DNA from: Aldehydirespirator sp965261105
GTDB taxonomy: Bacteria; Actinomycetota; Acidimicrobiia; Acidimicrobiales; Aldehydirespiratoraceae
Reading direction: 5' to 3'
Length of the DNA: 64,000 nt
Assembly (NCBI GenBank): GCA_965261105.1
Contig: CBDHCM010000006.1
Coordinates: 1,612,001 to 1,676,000 of the forward strand
Part shown: positions 16,674 through 25,538 of the stretch, in pieces
Layout of the letters: every line of letters begins with the position of its first letter
Numbering within the stretch: position 1 is the first letter of the stretch
Made by a program: the position numbers and the translations under genes
Notes under the pieces: model-generated
What the model was told of the DNA's origin: nothing
Database searches by the model: none
Seen by the model: only the letters and a program-made list of their open reading frames with translations

Positions 16674-17675
16674 GTGACGTCAGTGGGCATCGTCGGAGCC
16701 GGCCGGGCTGCCACCCTCCACGCCGAGGCTGTCCGTGCAGCCCGGGGTGTGGCCTTGGCGGGGGTGAGCGCGTTGTCGCCCGCCTCGCCGAGGGCCGCGG
16801 CTCTCGCCGGTGCACTGGACTGTCCCGTGCTGACACTGGCCGAATTGGCCCGCGCCGGCGACTGCGCCGTGATCGCCACTCCCCCGGCCTCCCGCGCCGA
16901 GGCGCTGGTCGAGCTGGCTTCTTCCCGCCGGTTGCGGGCGGTGCTGGTCGAGTCGCCCGCGGCCACCACCGTTGACGGCATAGCGCAGCTCGGCTCAGCG
17001 CTCGCGGGTCGACCAGTCATGGCCTCGGTGAACCTGCTGCACGCCCCGGCTGTGCGCCGAATGCTGGAGGCGGTAGCGGCCATGGACCCGCATCATCTGG
17101 AGTTGAGGCTGGCCGTGCCCGATCCGGATCGGGGCCCGGAGGCGGGCCGGGCCTTCGGGGGCGGCGTGACGGTGGACCCGGCGGCAGGATTCTGGCCCGT
17201 CGTGCTGGCGGCGATAGGAGCCGCGGTGGAGTCCGTCGCCGCGCCGCGATTCGAGGTCGTCGACAGGATCGACCGCGCCGCAGAGGTGATGCTTCAGGCT
17301 GCGGGCGGCCGCAGAGCTCGAGCGGAGCTCCGATGGGGCGCTCCGGTGGCAGAAGCGGCGGTCGAGGCAGCCGACTCGGACCACGTGGCGCGGGTGGACG
17401 TTTGGCCGGTGCCCGTCGCGGAAGTCGACGGCGCGCTCGTCGGCCCGCCCGCGGGCTCGATGCACCCCCTGGCCGCTCTCGGATTCGTGGCTCAGATCGA
17501 GCGGCTGGCCCGAGTCTGTGACGGTGAGGCCCAGCCCTGGCCCGACCTGGCCGTCGCCTCCTCGGCTCTGACGATCGCGGCTGCAGCCTCGTTGTCAGCC
17601 CGCCGCGGCGGCATGCCTGTCAATGTCGCAGACGTGCCCCGCAGCGCCTCGCCGTTCGAGATCCTCGGCCTGTGA
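16674..17675 (+). CDS. Gfo/Idh/MocA-family NAD(P)-dependent oxidoreductase
   Basis: The 333-residue product starts VTSVGIVGAGRAATLHAEAV, a Rossmann nucleotide-binding motif (GxGxxx) found in Gfo/Idh/MocA enzymes. It is followed by the typical region CAVIATPPASRAEALVEL and LVESPAATTVDG, where canonical members have EKP; here it is ESP, so the usual catalytic Lys is missing. The C-terminal half is poorly conserved. The substrate is unknown and loss of that Lys suggests a divergent or non-dehydrogenase role. GTG 16674 was chosen because the Rossmann motif begins at once. Confidence 0.75.
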   Translation: MTSVGIVGAGRAATLHAEAVRAARGVALAGVSALSPASPRAAALAGALDCPVLTLAELARAGDCAVIATPPASRAEALVELASSRRLRAVLVESPAATTVDGIAQLGSALAGRPVMASVNLLHAPAVRRMLEAVAAMDPHHLELRLAVPDPDRGPEAGRAFGGGVTVDPAAGFWPVVLAAIGAAVESVAAPRFEVVDRIDRAAEVMLQAAGGRRARAELRWGAPVAEAAVEAADSDHVARVDVWPVPVAEVDGALVGPPAGSMHPLAALGFVAQIERLARVCDGEAQPWPDLAVASSALTIAAAASLSARRGGMPVNVADVPRSASPFEILGL

Positions 17676-17682
17676 GCCGGCT

Positions 17683-18369
17683 CTAGCCGTCCTCGTCAGG
17701 GGGGCGGTAAGCGGTTCCTGCTGACCGTCGCTCGGCCAGGCGGTTCTTGCCGGCGTCGATGCCGGGAAGCTGCGGCTGCACCCCCGCCGTGCCTCTCCAG
17801 GCGGTGAACCGGTCCATTACCAGTTGCTCGACATCCCTCCAGGTCCGAGCCCTCGGATCGGCCTCGTCACGGTTGTAGGGCTGATCGAACACGATCACGT
17901 CGTTCCCGCCGGCTCGAAGTGCAGTGATGTTGTGGGGCGCGTCGTCCACGTAGCAGTCGGCCTCCACCTCGGGCTTGTTCCCCAGAAAGCAGATGTCGCG
18001 ATAGGGGATGCCCTCGGAGTCCAGCCACAGCACGGTGTCGGCGACCGCCTCGGCGTGGCCCCAGTTGACGTAGAGGCGGTGGGTTATCACCCGGATCCAG
18101 ACGCCCGCGTCCGACAGCCGCCACAGCGCCTCGGCCGCGTCCTCGATGGCGGGCAGTTTCGCCAGGAACCGGTGCTCGGTGACCGCGGAGCCGTGGTATT
18201 GCTCGAACTCGCCCGGGGCAAGGCCCCACTCCCGGAAGTCGTAGGACCGCTCCTCGGGCAGCGATGCCGGGTCTATGCCTCTGCGGGTGGCGACGACTTC
18301 GGCAAACCCCGCGGTGTAGTCGGCGACGACGCCGTCGAGGTCGACCCCGAAGACGAACCGCGCGGTCAC
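17683..18369 (-). CDS. HAD-like 5-prime(3-prime)-deoxyribonucleotidase (NT5C type)
   Basis: The 228-residue product begins MTARFVFGVDLDGVVADYTA, the HAD motif I with nucleophile and acid/base Asp (DLDG). VITHRLYVNWGH carries the motif II Thr. CYVDDAPHNITAL is motif IV with the DD pair that binds magnesium. These features match NT5C-type nucleotidases that dephosphorylate pyrimidine nucleotides, although specificity cannot be read. The gene converges with the oxidoreductase, 7 bp between stops. Confidence 0.82.
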   Translation of the reverse strand: MTARFVFGVDLDGVVADYTAGFAEVVATRRGIDPASLPEERSYDFREWGLAPGEFEQYHGSAVTEHRFLAKLPAIEDAAEALWRLSDAGVWIRVITHRLYVNWGHAEAVADTVLWLDSEGIPYRDICFLGNKPEVEADCYVDDAPHNITALRAGGNDVIVFDQPYNRDEADPRARTWRDVEQLVMDRFTAWRGTAGVQPQLPGIDAGKNRLAERRSAGTAYRPPDEDG

Positions 18370-18450
18370 GGACCCTCGAGCCCTAGATGCTGGGCGCTGT
18401 GCCGGCCGACGCCAGGTGCGCCGGCCCCGTCAGTCGGAGCGTTGCGGCCT

Positions 18451-19365
18451 CTAGGGCAGGGCCGCGTCGAGTGCCTCCACCGAGGGCGCGAAGTAGAAGG
18501 AGCCCGACGCCGGGGTCGAATAGTCGGTGAGGAAGTCGGACTCCTGGCCGTTGATGCCGTACATAGCGTCCATGCGCTCCCTCATCGGGGCCTGGGTCTT
18601 GCAGAAGCCCATGAAGTACAGGCCGACGGTTCCGTCGTGGAAGGCGTACGGCGTGGAGCGCCGCACCATCTCCCCCCGCTTCGGGGTGGACTCGTCGGCG
18701 GTCGCGCCCTCGCGCAGCTCCACGTGCGAGAGGTGCGACCTCGGCACCTGCACCTCGAGCTTGGTCGAGTCGTCCTTGGTGCGGCCGAAGGTGTTCTCCT
18801 CCTGACCCAGAGACAGCGTCGCCCAGTAGTCCAGGTCGTGGACCCAGCGCTGGGCGATGCAGAACGCGCCGCCCTCGCCCGGGTCGCCGTCGTCGATGAT
18901 GGCCCGGTCCGGCTGGTCCTCGGGCTCGGGGTTGCCGGTGCCGTCGATATGGCCGGTGAGGTCGAGGCTGTTCTTGTAGATGAACGTGGGCGTCTCGCGG
19001 GCCACCGCCATGTGGCCGGCCACGGCGCGCCGGAATGTGTGCTGCACCTCCCAGCACAGGTCCTTCTCGGCGTGGTGGACCCAGATGAGCAGCTCCTCCT
19101 GAGTGCCCTTGGCCACCCGGGAGCCGTCGGGGGACGCGTAGCCGGGATACGGCTGGAAGTCGTCTCCGGTCTCGATGCCGAGGTCCGCGGCCAGCGACGG
19201 ACCCAGCAGGACGCCGAGGTTCACGCCCTGGGCCGTGGCGTCGGCGCGGCAGTCGCTCAGCGCCCGGCGGATCACATCGAGGTCGGCGCCGTCGACGCGG
19301 CTCATGTGCGTGTACCACTGGTATTTCTGCAAATCGGTGAGAATCGCCGCCTGCGGTGTTGCCAT
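18451..19365 (-). CDS. DyP-type heme peroxidase
   Basis: The 304-residue product is a dye-decolourising peroxidase. Hallmarks are GHIDGTGNPEPED, with the distal Asp of the GxxDG motif, the heme-ligand region QVPRSHLSHVELREG with the proximal His, and AQRWVHDLDYWATL with the conserved Trp and Asp. It has no signal peptide, so it is a cytoplasmic class B (YfeX-like) enzyme. I saw no encapsulin gene nearby and no C-terminal cargo peptide. ATG 19365 was chosen because AGAGGA precedes it. Confidence 0.92.
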   Translation of the reverse strand: MATPQAAILTDLQKYQWYTHMSRVDGADLDVIRRALSDCRADATAQGVNLGVLLGPSLAADLGIETGDDFQPYPGYASPDGSRVAKGTQEELLIWVHHAEKDLCWEVQHTFRRAVAGHMAVARETPTFIYKNSLDLTGHIDGTGNPEPEDQPDRAIIDDGDPGEGGAFCIAQRWVHDLDYWATLSLGQEENTFGRTKDDSTKLEVQVPRSHLSHVELREGATADESTPKRGEMVRRSTPYAFHDGTVGLYFMGFCKTQAPMRERMDAMYGINGQESDFLTDYSTPASGSFYFAPSVEALDAALP

Positions 19366-19512
19366 CGGTTGTCCTCTCAAGTGGTCGGGGCCGGGCCGTG
19401 ACCGGCTTCTGACATCGAGCTAGAACCCTAGACGAACGACGCGGCAACCACGCATGCCGGGGTCGGATTCTTGGGCCGCTGCGGGGCTCGCCGGCGGCAT
19501 GTCGCAGGATCC

Positions 19513-21063
19513 TCAGCGGTCGCGCAGCTCGCGCCGCAGGATCTTCCCGGAGGCGCTCTTGGGGATGGCCTCCAGCACCTCGAAGGCCCGCACCTGCTTG
19601 TAGGCGGCGAGGTGCTCCGCCACGTGGGACTGGAGGTCCTCCAGGGTCGGGGCACCGGCGCCGGGAGCCAGGGTGATGAACGCCTTGGGCAGCTCCCCCG
19701 CCTCGTCGTCGGGCACGCCGATCACGGCTGCGTCGGCCACCGCCGGGTGGGTGACCAGCACGGCCTCAAGCTCCGCGGGCGGCACCTGGAATCCCTTGTA
19801 CTTGATCAGCTCCTTGATGCGGTCGACTATCGACACGTGGCCCTCGCCGTCGAGCACGGCCACGTCGCCGGTGTGCAGCCAGCCGCCGGCGTGGAGGGTC
19901 TCGGCGCTGGCGTCGGGATTGTTGAGGTAGCCCCTCATCACCTGCGGGCCCCGCACCAGCAACTCGCCGCGCCCGCCTACATCGAGGTCGGCGCCGGTTT
20001 CGGGGTCGACGATGCGGATCTCGGTGTTGGAGATCGTCACGCCGCTGGTGCCCGGCCGGAACTGGCCCTCGGGCGTGCAGTGGCTCACCGGGCTGAGCTC
20101 GGTCATGCCGTAGCCCTGAACCACCTCGCAGCCCACCCGGGCCGCGGCTGCGGCGGCCAGGTCGGCGCCGAGGGGGGCCGCGCCCGAGAAGATCTGCTTG
20201 ATCGACGAGAGGTCGTAGTCGTCCACCGCCGGGTGCCTGGCCAGTCCCAGCACCATCGGCGGCACCGCGAAGAAGCGGGTGATCCGCTGGTCCTGCACCA
20301 GTTCCAGGGCGTGCACCATGTCGAAGCGGGGCATCGTCACCACCCGCACGCCGAATGCGATCAGCATGTTCATGAGCACCTGCATGCCGTATATGTGGAA
20401 GAACGGCAGCGCGGCGAGGGCCACTTCGCCCCCGGTCGGGGTGAATACGTGTTCCATCTGGGCGATATTGGCAACCAGGTTGCGGTGGGTGAGCATCACG
20501 CCCTTGGGGAGCCCGGTCGTGCCCGAGGAGTACGGCAGGACCACCACGTGCTCCGCGTAGTCCACCGGCACCTGATCGATCGGCTCGCCGAACAGTGACT
20601 CCAGCGGGGTGGCCCCGTCGGCCTGCCCCATCACCACGACCTCCTCCACGCCGGTGCCCTCGGCGGCGGCCTTCGCCGTATCGAGGAACATGGGGATTGT
20701 CACCAGTGATGACGCTGAGGCGTCGGTGAGCTGGAAGCGAACTTCCTCGGGGCTGTACGTGGGGTTGATGGTGGTGACAGTGCCGCCCGCCAAGGCGACG
20801 CCGTGGAAGACGATGGCGTACTCGGGGACGTTCGGGGCGAGGATGGCGACGGTGGTGCCGGGGCCCACCCCTCGCGAGCTCAACCCGCCGCCGAGGCTCC
20901 CCACCGCCGAGCGCAACTCGGAGAAGGTGTACGACGAGGCGGCCCCGTCGGTGATGGCCACCTCGTCGGCGTGGTCGGTGGCCGAGGCGAACACGCAATC
21001 GGTGATGGACTGGTAGGGAATGTCGACGTCGGGCAATGGGCTGGTGTGGATGATGGGGCTCAC
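19513..21063 (-). CDS. Acyl-CoA synthetase, 4-coumarate-CoA ligase type
   Basis: The 516-residue adenylate-forming enzyme activates a carboxylic acid with ATP and transfers it to CoA. Motifs in order are LPYSSGTTGLPKGVMLTHRN (P-loop), ALPFFHIYGM, GYGMTELSPVSH (A5 core), GWLHTGDVAVLDGEGHVSIV (A7), DRIKELIKYKGFQVPPAELE (A8 hinge) and PKSASGKILRREL with the catalytic Lys near the C-terminus. The overall layout is closest to 4CL/FadD-type ligases for aryl or fatty acids; the substrate is not readable. Start is GTG 21063. It is divergent from the transhydrogenase operon. Confidence 0.88.
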   Translation of the reverse strand: MSPIIHTSPLPDVDIPYQSITDCVFASATDHADEVAITDGAASSYTFSELRSAVGSLGGGLSSRGVGPGTTVAILAPNVPEYAIVFHGVALAGGTVTTINPTYSPEEVRFQLTDASASSLVTIPMFLDTAKAAAEGTGVEEVVVMGQADGATPLESLFGEPIDQVPVDYAEHVVVLPYSSGTTGLPKGVMLTHRNLVANIAQMEHVFTPTGGEVALAALPFFHIYGMQVLMNMLIAFGVRVVTMPRFDMVHALELVQDQRITRFFAVPPMVLGLARHPAVDDYDLSSIKQIFSGAAPLGADLAAAAAARVGCEVVQGYGMTELSPVSHCTPEGQFRPGTSGVTISNTEIRIVDPETGADLDVGGRGELLVRGPQVMRGYLNNPDASAETLHAGGWLHTGDVAVLDGEGHVSIVDRIKELIKYKGFQVPPAELEAVLVTHPAVADAAVIGVPDDEAGELPKAFITLAPGAGAPTLEDLQSHVAEHLAAYKQVRAFEVLEAIPKSASGKILRRELRDR

Positions 21064-21164
21064 GGTGACCTCGCAGGGGACGGGCGGAAGCCGGACGGTG
21101 TGAGACTAGGGCCGCGCGGGACCGGGGGCGAGATCGAGTGGAGCGCGGATAGCCTCTACATTTC

Positions 21165-22355
21165 GTGCGCCTGGGATTGCTGTGTGAGTCCTTACCGCAG
21201 GAGAAGCGGGTAGCGCTTGTTCCCGACGGCGTGGAAGCTCTGGTGCGAGGCGGTGCCGATGTGCTCGTCGAGCGCGGCGCCGGATCGGGTTGCTACCTCG
21301 GTGACGACGCCTACGCGGGAGTGGGCGCCACCATCGTCGAACCAGGCGAGGCCGCGGCCGCCGAAGTCGTCGTCTCGGTGCGGGACCTTCCGGGAGACTT
21401 CTCAACCGGCCGCGGCCCGGCCGACCCGCCAATGGTGTTCGTCGGCGTGTTCGATCCGCTGTGGATGCCCCAGAGGGCACAGCGCCACGCCTCCGAGCGG
21501 ACGACCGCGTTCTCGATGGATCTCGTTCCTCGCATCACGCGGGCGCAGACCATGGACGTGCTGTCGTCTATGGGCACCGTCGCGGGCTACGAAGCGGTGC
21601 TGACGGCCGCCGGCCGGCTTCCCCAGATGTTCCCGTTGATGATGACCGCAGCCGGAACGCTGGCACCGGCGAGGGTGCTGGTGCTGGGCGCGGGCGTGGC
21701 CGGGCTTCAGGCTATTGCCACCTCCCGGCGGCTCGGGGCCGTCGTCGAGGGGTACGACGTGCGCCCGGCCGCAGTCGAGCAGATCCGCTCCATGGGAGCC
21801 CGAGCGGTGGAGCTCGACCCGTCCGAGGCCGGCCCCGGCGGCTCCGACACCGAGGACAACGGCGGCTACGCACGGGCACAGACCGACGATGCGGCCGACC
21901 GCCGGCGCGAGCTGCTCGCCCCCCATGTCGCCGGGGCCGACGTGGTCATCACCACCGCAGCCATACCGGGCAGGGCCTCCCCGCTGCTTGTCACAGCCGA
22001 GATGGTCGACGCCATGGCGCCCGGTTCCATCGTCGTCGACCTGGCGTCGGAGCGCGGCGGCAATTGCGCGCTGACCCGTCAGGACGAAGAGATCACCCGC
22101 AACGGTGTCACGGTGCTCGGACCCACCGACCTGGTGTCGCGCTGTGCCCGCCACGCCAGCCAGATGTTCTCTCGCAACCTTGTCACCTTCCTGCGCCATC
22201 TCGCGCCAGACGGCGAGATCGACGTCCGCCCCGACGACGAGATCATCTCGGCCATGCTCGTCTCATGCGGCGGCGCCGTCGTTCACCCGGGCGTGGCTGC
22301 CGCCCTCACAGACCCCGCGGACAGGCACGCCGCGGAGACGGTCGGGGCGGGCTGA
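21165..22355 (+). CDS. pntAA: NAD(P) transhydrogenase subunit alpha, part 1
   Basis: The 396-residue soluble dI component binds NAD(H). It begins MRLGLLCESLPQEKRVALVP, typical of the alanine dehydrogenase/PntA fold. FSMDLVPRITRAQTMDVLSS and the Rossmann motif VLGAGVAGLQAIATSRRLGA are present, as is YDVRPAAVEQIRSMGA. It starts at GTG 21165 and is four bases from pntAB. With pntAB and pntB it makes a proton-translocating transhydrogenase that balances NADH and NADPH at the membrane. Confidence 0.93.
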   Translation: MRLGLLCESLPQEKRVALVPDGVEALVRGGADVLVERGAGSGCYLGDDAYAGVGATIVEPGEAAAAEVVVSVRDLPGDFSTGRGPADPPMVFVGVFDPLWMPQRAQRHASERTTAFSMDLVPRITRAQTMDVLSSMGTVAGYEAVLTAAGRLPQMFPLMMTAAGTLAPARVLVLGAGVAGLQAIATSRRLGAVVEGYDVRPAAVEQIRSMGARAVELDPSEAGPGGSDTEDNGGYARAQTDDAADRRRELLAPHVAGADVVITTAAIPGRASPLLVTAEMVDAMAPGSIVVDLASERGGNCALTRQDEEITRNGVTVLGPTDLVSRCARHASQMFSRNLVTFLRHLAPDGEIDVRPDDEIISAMLVSCGGAVVHPGVAAALTDPADRHAAETVGAG

Positions 22356-22359
22356 AGAC

Positions 22360-22698
22360 ATGGACTTGCTGGTAGGGGTCACCCTTTTCGCGCTCGCGGT
22401 CTTCCTCGGCGTGGAGTTGATCTCCAAGGTCCCCCCCACGCTGCACACGCCCCTCATGTCGGGATCCAACGCCATTTCGGGAATCACCGTCGTCGGTGCT
22501 CTGGTGGCAGCGGGCACCGACCACCGCGTATTCACCACGGTGCTCGGCTTTGTGGCGGTGACCATGGCGATGATCAACGTGGTGGGGGGTTTCCTCGTCA
22601 CCCATCGGATGCTGGGAATGTTCGGCCCGAGGCGTCGGCGCGATGACTCCTCGGGCCGCGCTCCATCGCCATCGCGCCACGACCGCGACGGTTCGTGA
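22360..22698 (+). CDS. pntAB: NAD(P) transhydrogenase subunit alpha, part 2
   Basis: The 112-residue membrane component has three hydrophobic helices: MDLLVGVTLFALAVFLGVEL, the region AISGITVVGALVAAG, and TVLGFVAVTMAMINVVGGF. TLHTPLMSGSNAISG is the conserved PntAB loop. It forms part of the proton channel domain dII. The Arg/Ser-rich tail after residue 90 is unusual and ends DRDGS inside the first unit of a 17-bp tandem repeat, which suggests the repeat eroded or extended the original C-terminus. Confidence 0.92.
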   Translation: MDLLVGVTLFALAVFLGVELISKVPPTLHTPLMSGSNAISGITVVGALVAAGTDHRVFTTVLGFVAVTMAMINVVGGFLVTHRMLGMFGPRRRRDDSSGRAPSPSRHDRDGS

Positions 22699-22816
22699 TG
22701 GGCGACGGTTCGTGATGGGCGACGGTTCGTGATGGGCGACGGTTTGTGGGCGACGGTTCGTGATGGGCGACGGTTCGTGGGCGACGGTTCGTGATGGGCG
22801 ACGGTTCGTGATGGGC
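22687..22816. repeat. Tandem repeat, eight units of 17/14 bp joining pntAB to pntB
   Basis: Eight units of GACGGTTCGTGATGGGC fill 22687-22816. Units 4 and 6 lack three bases (14 bp). The first unit contains the TGA of pntAB and the last contains the ATG of pntB; every full unit has TGATG. The array is therefore both the stop and start context of two operon genes. Confidence 0.96.
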
Positions 22817-24187
22817 GACTGGACCACGCTGGGCTACCTCGCCTCCGCGGTGCTGTTCATACTCGGCCTCAAGCGGCTGAGCCGGCCCCGCACCGCGGTG
22901 CGAGGCAACCAGTTCGGTGCAGCCGGGATGCTCATCGCCGTGGTGGTAACCCTCACCGACAACGCCATCTTGGGCTTCGAGTGGATCGTCGGCGGTCTGG
23001 TGCTGGGCGCCGCGCTGGGTGCGCTGCTAGCGGTGCGGGTCCAGATGACAGCCATGCCCGAACTGGTGGCGCTGTTCAATGGCTTCGGGGGCGGCGCGTC
23101 GGTGCTGGTGGCGGCCGCGTCCTACATCGAAGCGACCGACCTGGCGACGGAATCGGCCCGCCTGTCGGCCGCGTCGGCGGTGGCCTCGCTGATCGGAGCG
23201 GTCACCTTCACGGGCAGCCTCATCGCCTTCGGCAAGCTCCAGGAGACGCTGCGCTGGTCGGGATTCCCGGGGATGCGGATCGTGAGCGTGGCCGGCGCAG
23301 GAGCCGCGGCGGTGTTCGGGACACTGATGGTGGTGGACGCCGGCAATCCTCTGTGGCTCTGGCTGCTGGTGGCGGTCGGGGTCGTGCTCGGGGTGCTGGT
23401 GGTGTCGCCCATCGGCGGCGCCGACATGCCGGTGGTGATCGCGCTGTTGAATTCGCTGTCGGGCATGGCCGCGGTGGCGGCCGGGTTCGTGCTCGACAAC
23501 TCGCTGCTGATAATCGCCGGCTCGCTGGTGGGCGCCAGCGGGCTGGTCCTCACCAAGATCATGTGCGTGGCCATGAACCGCTCCCTGTTGGCGGTCATGT
23601 TCCAGCCGGCCCCGTCCGCAGCGGGCGGGCCCAGCGCCGATGACGTGTATGCGGGAAAGGTCCGCTCCACCTCGCCCGACGACGTGGCCATGCTCCTCGA
23701 GTCGGCCGAGAGGGTCGCCATAGTGCCCGGTTACGGGCTGGCGGTGGCCCAAGCTCAGCACGCGGTGCGCGATCTGTCGCGGCGCCTTCAGGACCGGGGC
23801 ACCGAGGTCGTGTTCGGCATCCACCCGGTGGCGGGGCGGATGCCCGGCCACATGAACGTGCTGCTGGCCGAGGCCGAGGTCAGCTACGAGCGCCTGGTTG
23901 AGATGGATGACATCAACCCGACTTTCGAGCAGACCGACGTGACGCTGGTGATCGGCGCCAACGACGTGGTGAACCCGGTGGCCCGCACCGACCCGTCCAG
24001 CCCGATCGCGGGAATGCCGATCCTCGACGTCGACAAGAGCGACGTGGTGGTGGTCATCAAGCGCAGCCTCAGCCCCGGCTTCGCGGGCATTCCCAATCCC
24101 CTGTTCGCGGCCGACAACGCCCTAATGCTCTTCGGCGACGGCCGCGAGGCCGTGGTCAGCATCACCAAGGCCCTCCAGCAGATCTGA
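22811..24187 (+). CDS. pntB: NAD(P) transhydrogenase subunit beta
   Basis: The 458-residue product has eight or more membrane helices in its first half, including the conserved MPELVALFNGFGGGASVLVA and GADMPVVIALLNSLSGMAAV. The NADP-binding dIII domain contains VAIVPGYGLAVAQAQHAVRD, GIHPVAGRMPGHMNVLLAEA and LVIGANDVVNPVARTDPSSP. ATG 22811 (MGDWTTLGYLAS) is chosen because the preceding residues are repeat-encoded; GTG 22808 overlaps it. There is no separate Shine-Dalgarno, only repeat sequence upstream, so translation may depend on coupling through the repeat. Confidence 0.95.
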   Translation: MGDWTTLGYLASAVLFILGLKRLSRPRTAVRGNQFGAAGMLIAVVVTLTDNAILGFEWIVGGLVLGAALGALLAVRVQMTAMPELVALFNGFGGGASVLVAAASYIEATDLATESARLSAASAVASLIGAVTFTGSLIAFGKLQETLRWSGFPGMRIVSVAGAGAAAVFGTLMVVDAGNPLWLWLLVAVGVVLGVLVVSPIGGADMPVVIALLNSLSGMAAVAAGFVLDNSLLIIAGSLVGASGLVLTKIMCVAMNRSLLAVMFQPAPSAAGGPSADDVYAGKVRSTSPDDVAMLLESAERVAIVPGYGLAVAQAQHAVRDLSRRLQDRGTEVVFGIHPVAGRMPGHMNVLLAEAEVSYERLVEMDDINPTFEQTDVTLVIGANDVVNPVARTDPSSPIAGMPILDVDKSDVVVVIKRSLSPGFAGIPNPLFAADNALMLFGDGREAVVSITKALQQI

Positions 24188-24198
24188 CCCGGGCCAAC

Positions 24199-24308
24199 GC
24201 CCGAAACCTGTAGAGCCTCGGGTCGTATGCATACACTGCGGCGACGAGTTCCGTGTCGTCACCGTCGACGAAGCCCGAAACCTGTAGAGCTTCGGGTCGT
24301 ATGGATAC
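24199..24308. repeat. Direct repeat of a 36-bp hairpin-forming sequence downstream of pntB
   Basis: Two copies, at 24199-24234 and 24273-24308, share GCCCGAAACCTGTAGAGCYT then CGGGTCGTATGSATAC, with only two mismatches. Each has CCCGAA paired with TTCGGG or the near match CTCGGG around an 11-base loop. They lie 11 bp after pntB and before the convergent TrpB-like remnant, so a bidirectional terminator is possible; there is no T-run. Confidence 0.8.
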
Positions 24309-24382
24309 AAGACCCGTGCGGATCTTGGCCGGGCGCGGGGTGCCGAAGGAGCCGGGCGCTGCTGACTTCCGGAGGCGATTCC

Positions 24383-24658
24383 TCAGCCGAGGGCGGGGAC
24401 CGACTGGATCGAGGTGGCCAAGGCCTCGTCCGACAGGTCGAGGTCGGCGATGGCGCCCGAGATGTAGTCCTCGTAGGCGGCCAGGTCGAGGTGGCCGTGG
24501 CCGCACATCGCGGTGAGGATGGTCTTGGACTCCCCCGACTCCTTGCAGGCCAGTGCCTCGCGGATGGCCGCGGCAAGGGCGTGGGTGGGCTCGGGAGCGG
24601 GCACGATCCCCTCGGTGCGGGCGAACGGCAGAGCCGCCGAGATTAGCGCCGGCCGAGC
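24383..24658 (-). pseudogene. C-terminal remnant of a TrpB-like pyridoxal-phosphate enzyme
   Basis: The frame immediately after the enoyl-CoA hydratase stop reads LPFARTEGIVPAPEPTHAL, then ILTAMCGHGHLDLAAYEDYI, ending SIQSVPALG. This matches the C-terminus of the TrpB2-type tryptophan synthase beta family (FARTEGI-PAPE-HAI and SGHGHFD). Only about 90 of some 450 residues remain and no start codon fits. The catalytic Lys region is gone, so it is a relic. A GTG at 24604 could initiate a 73-residue peptide, but that is unlikely to be functional. Confidence 0.75.
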
Positions 24659-24660
24659 TG

Positions 24661-25431
24661 TCAGGCTTCGGTCTGCGGACGGAAGTCTGCCTCGCGACCC
24701 TCCGCGAAGGCGTCTCGGGCCTCGGCGGAGTCGCTCATCAGGTAGGCCTCGAAGGTGAAGCCCTGCTCCCAGCGGTACTTGTCCTCGAGGCTGCCGTCCT
24801 CGACTCCGTTGAGGGACCGTTTGGCGATGCGGATCATCTGGGGCGACTTGGAGGCCATCCGGCCCGCAATCTCGCGGGCTTCCGGCCGCAGATCAGCCCG
24901 CTGTACCACCCGCTCCACCGCTCCGAGCCGGTACGCCTCGGCCGCGTCGATGGTGTCGCCGGTGAAGTACATGTAGCGCACCTTCTGCACGCTGAACATG
25001 CGCTGCAGGTGGGCTCCCATGCCCATGGCGCCCCGGTCGATCTCGGGCACACCGAAGTAGGCGTCGTCGGCGGCCACCACCACGTCGGCCGAGCCCGCGA
25101 TGCCGATGCCGCCTCCCAGCACGTAGCCGTGCACCGCCGCGATGACCGGCTTCGGGCTGAGGTGGATGGCCGCGAAAGTGTCGTAGTTGGCTCGATTGGC
25201 ACCGACGATGAGGCTCGGATCGGCAGCCATCTCCTTGATGTCGAGCCCGGCGAAGAAGCCCTTGCCCACCGCCGCGATGATGATGACCCTCACGTCGTCG
25301 CGCCGCCCGAGGGCCTCGACCTCCGCGGCCAGCGCGAACTGGGCGTCGACGCCGAACGCGTTCACCGGCGGGTTGCAAAGCTCGAGCTCGGCGATGCCGT
25401 CGGCAACTTCTGTTCTGTAGGGCCTGTCCAT
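24661..25431 (-). CDS. Enoyl-CoA hydratase/isomerase (crotonase) family protein
   Basis: The 256-residue product has the crotonase oxyanion-hole elements FFAGLDIKEMAA and VHGYVLGGGIGIAGSADVVV, and PEIDRGAMGMGAHLQRMFSV. The two Glu residues typical of true hydratases are not both visible: the first position reads Ala/Met (GAMGMGAHLQ) and the second is close to FTGDTIDA. It may be an isomerase or another crotonase. The start ATG abuts copy A of a 110-bp repeat, so its native upstream region has been replaced. A TrpB-like remnant lies directly after its stop. Confidence 0.82.
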   Translation of the reverse strand: MDRPYRTEVADGIAELELCNPPVNAFGVDAQFALAAEVEALGRRDDVRVIIIAAVGKGFFAGLDIKEMAADPSLIVGANRANYDTFAAIHLSPKPVIAAVHGYVLGGGIGIAGSADVVVAADDAYFGVPEIDRGAMGMGAHLQRMFSVQKVRYMYFTGDTIDAAEAYRLGAVERVVQRADLRPEAREIAGRMASKSPQMIRIAKRSLNGVEDGSLEDKYRWEQGFTFEAYLMSDSAEARDAFAEGREADFRPQTEA

Positions 25432-25538
25432 GGTGAGTTGTTACACGGTTACGTTTGCGGAGGTCATCGAGGGTGTTCTAGCGCCGGTTTGGGGCGATTC
25501 CCCAATCCGCGCGGTCCGATTCCCCACATTTGAAGGGC
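25429..25538 (+). repeat. 110-bp direct repeat, copy A
   Basis: The sequence from CATGGTGAGTTG to TTGAAGGGC recurs at 28927-29036 in the same orientation, with 94 of 110 positions identical by hand alignment. Internal short repeats GATTCCCCA/CATTCCCCA resemble the multiple terminal repeats of transposons. It begins exactly at the start codon of the enoyl-CoA hydratase gene. The two copies bracket the HipBA/IS3 segment. Confidence 0.9.

Noticed and set aside
18451..19365. Encapsulin cargo system with the DyP peroxidase
   Set aside because: No encapsulin shell gene is adjacent and the C-terminus lacks a targeting peptide.
24199..24308. attC-like integron recombination sites
   Set aside because: The two hairpins lack integron core sites and there is no integron integrase or cassette structure nearby.
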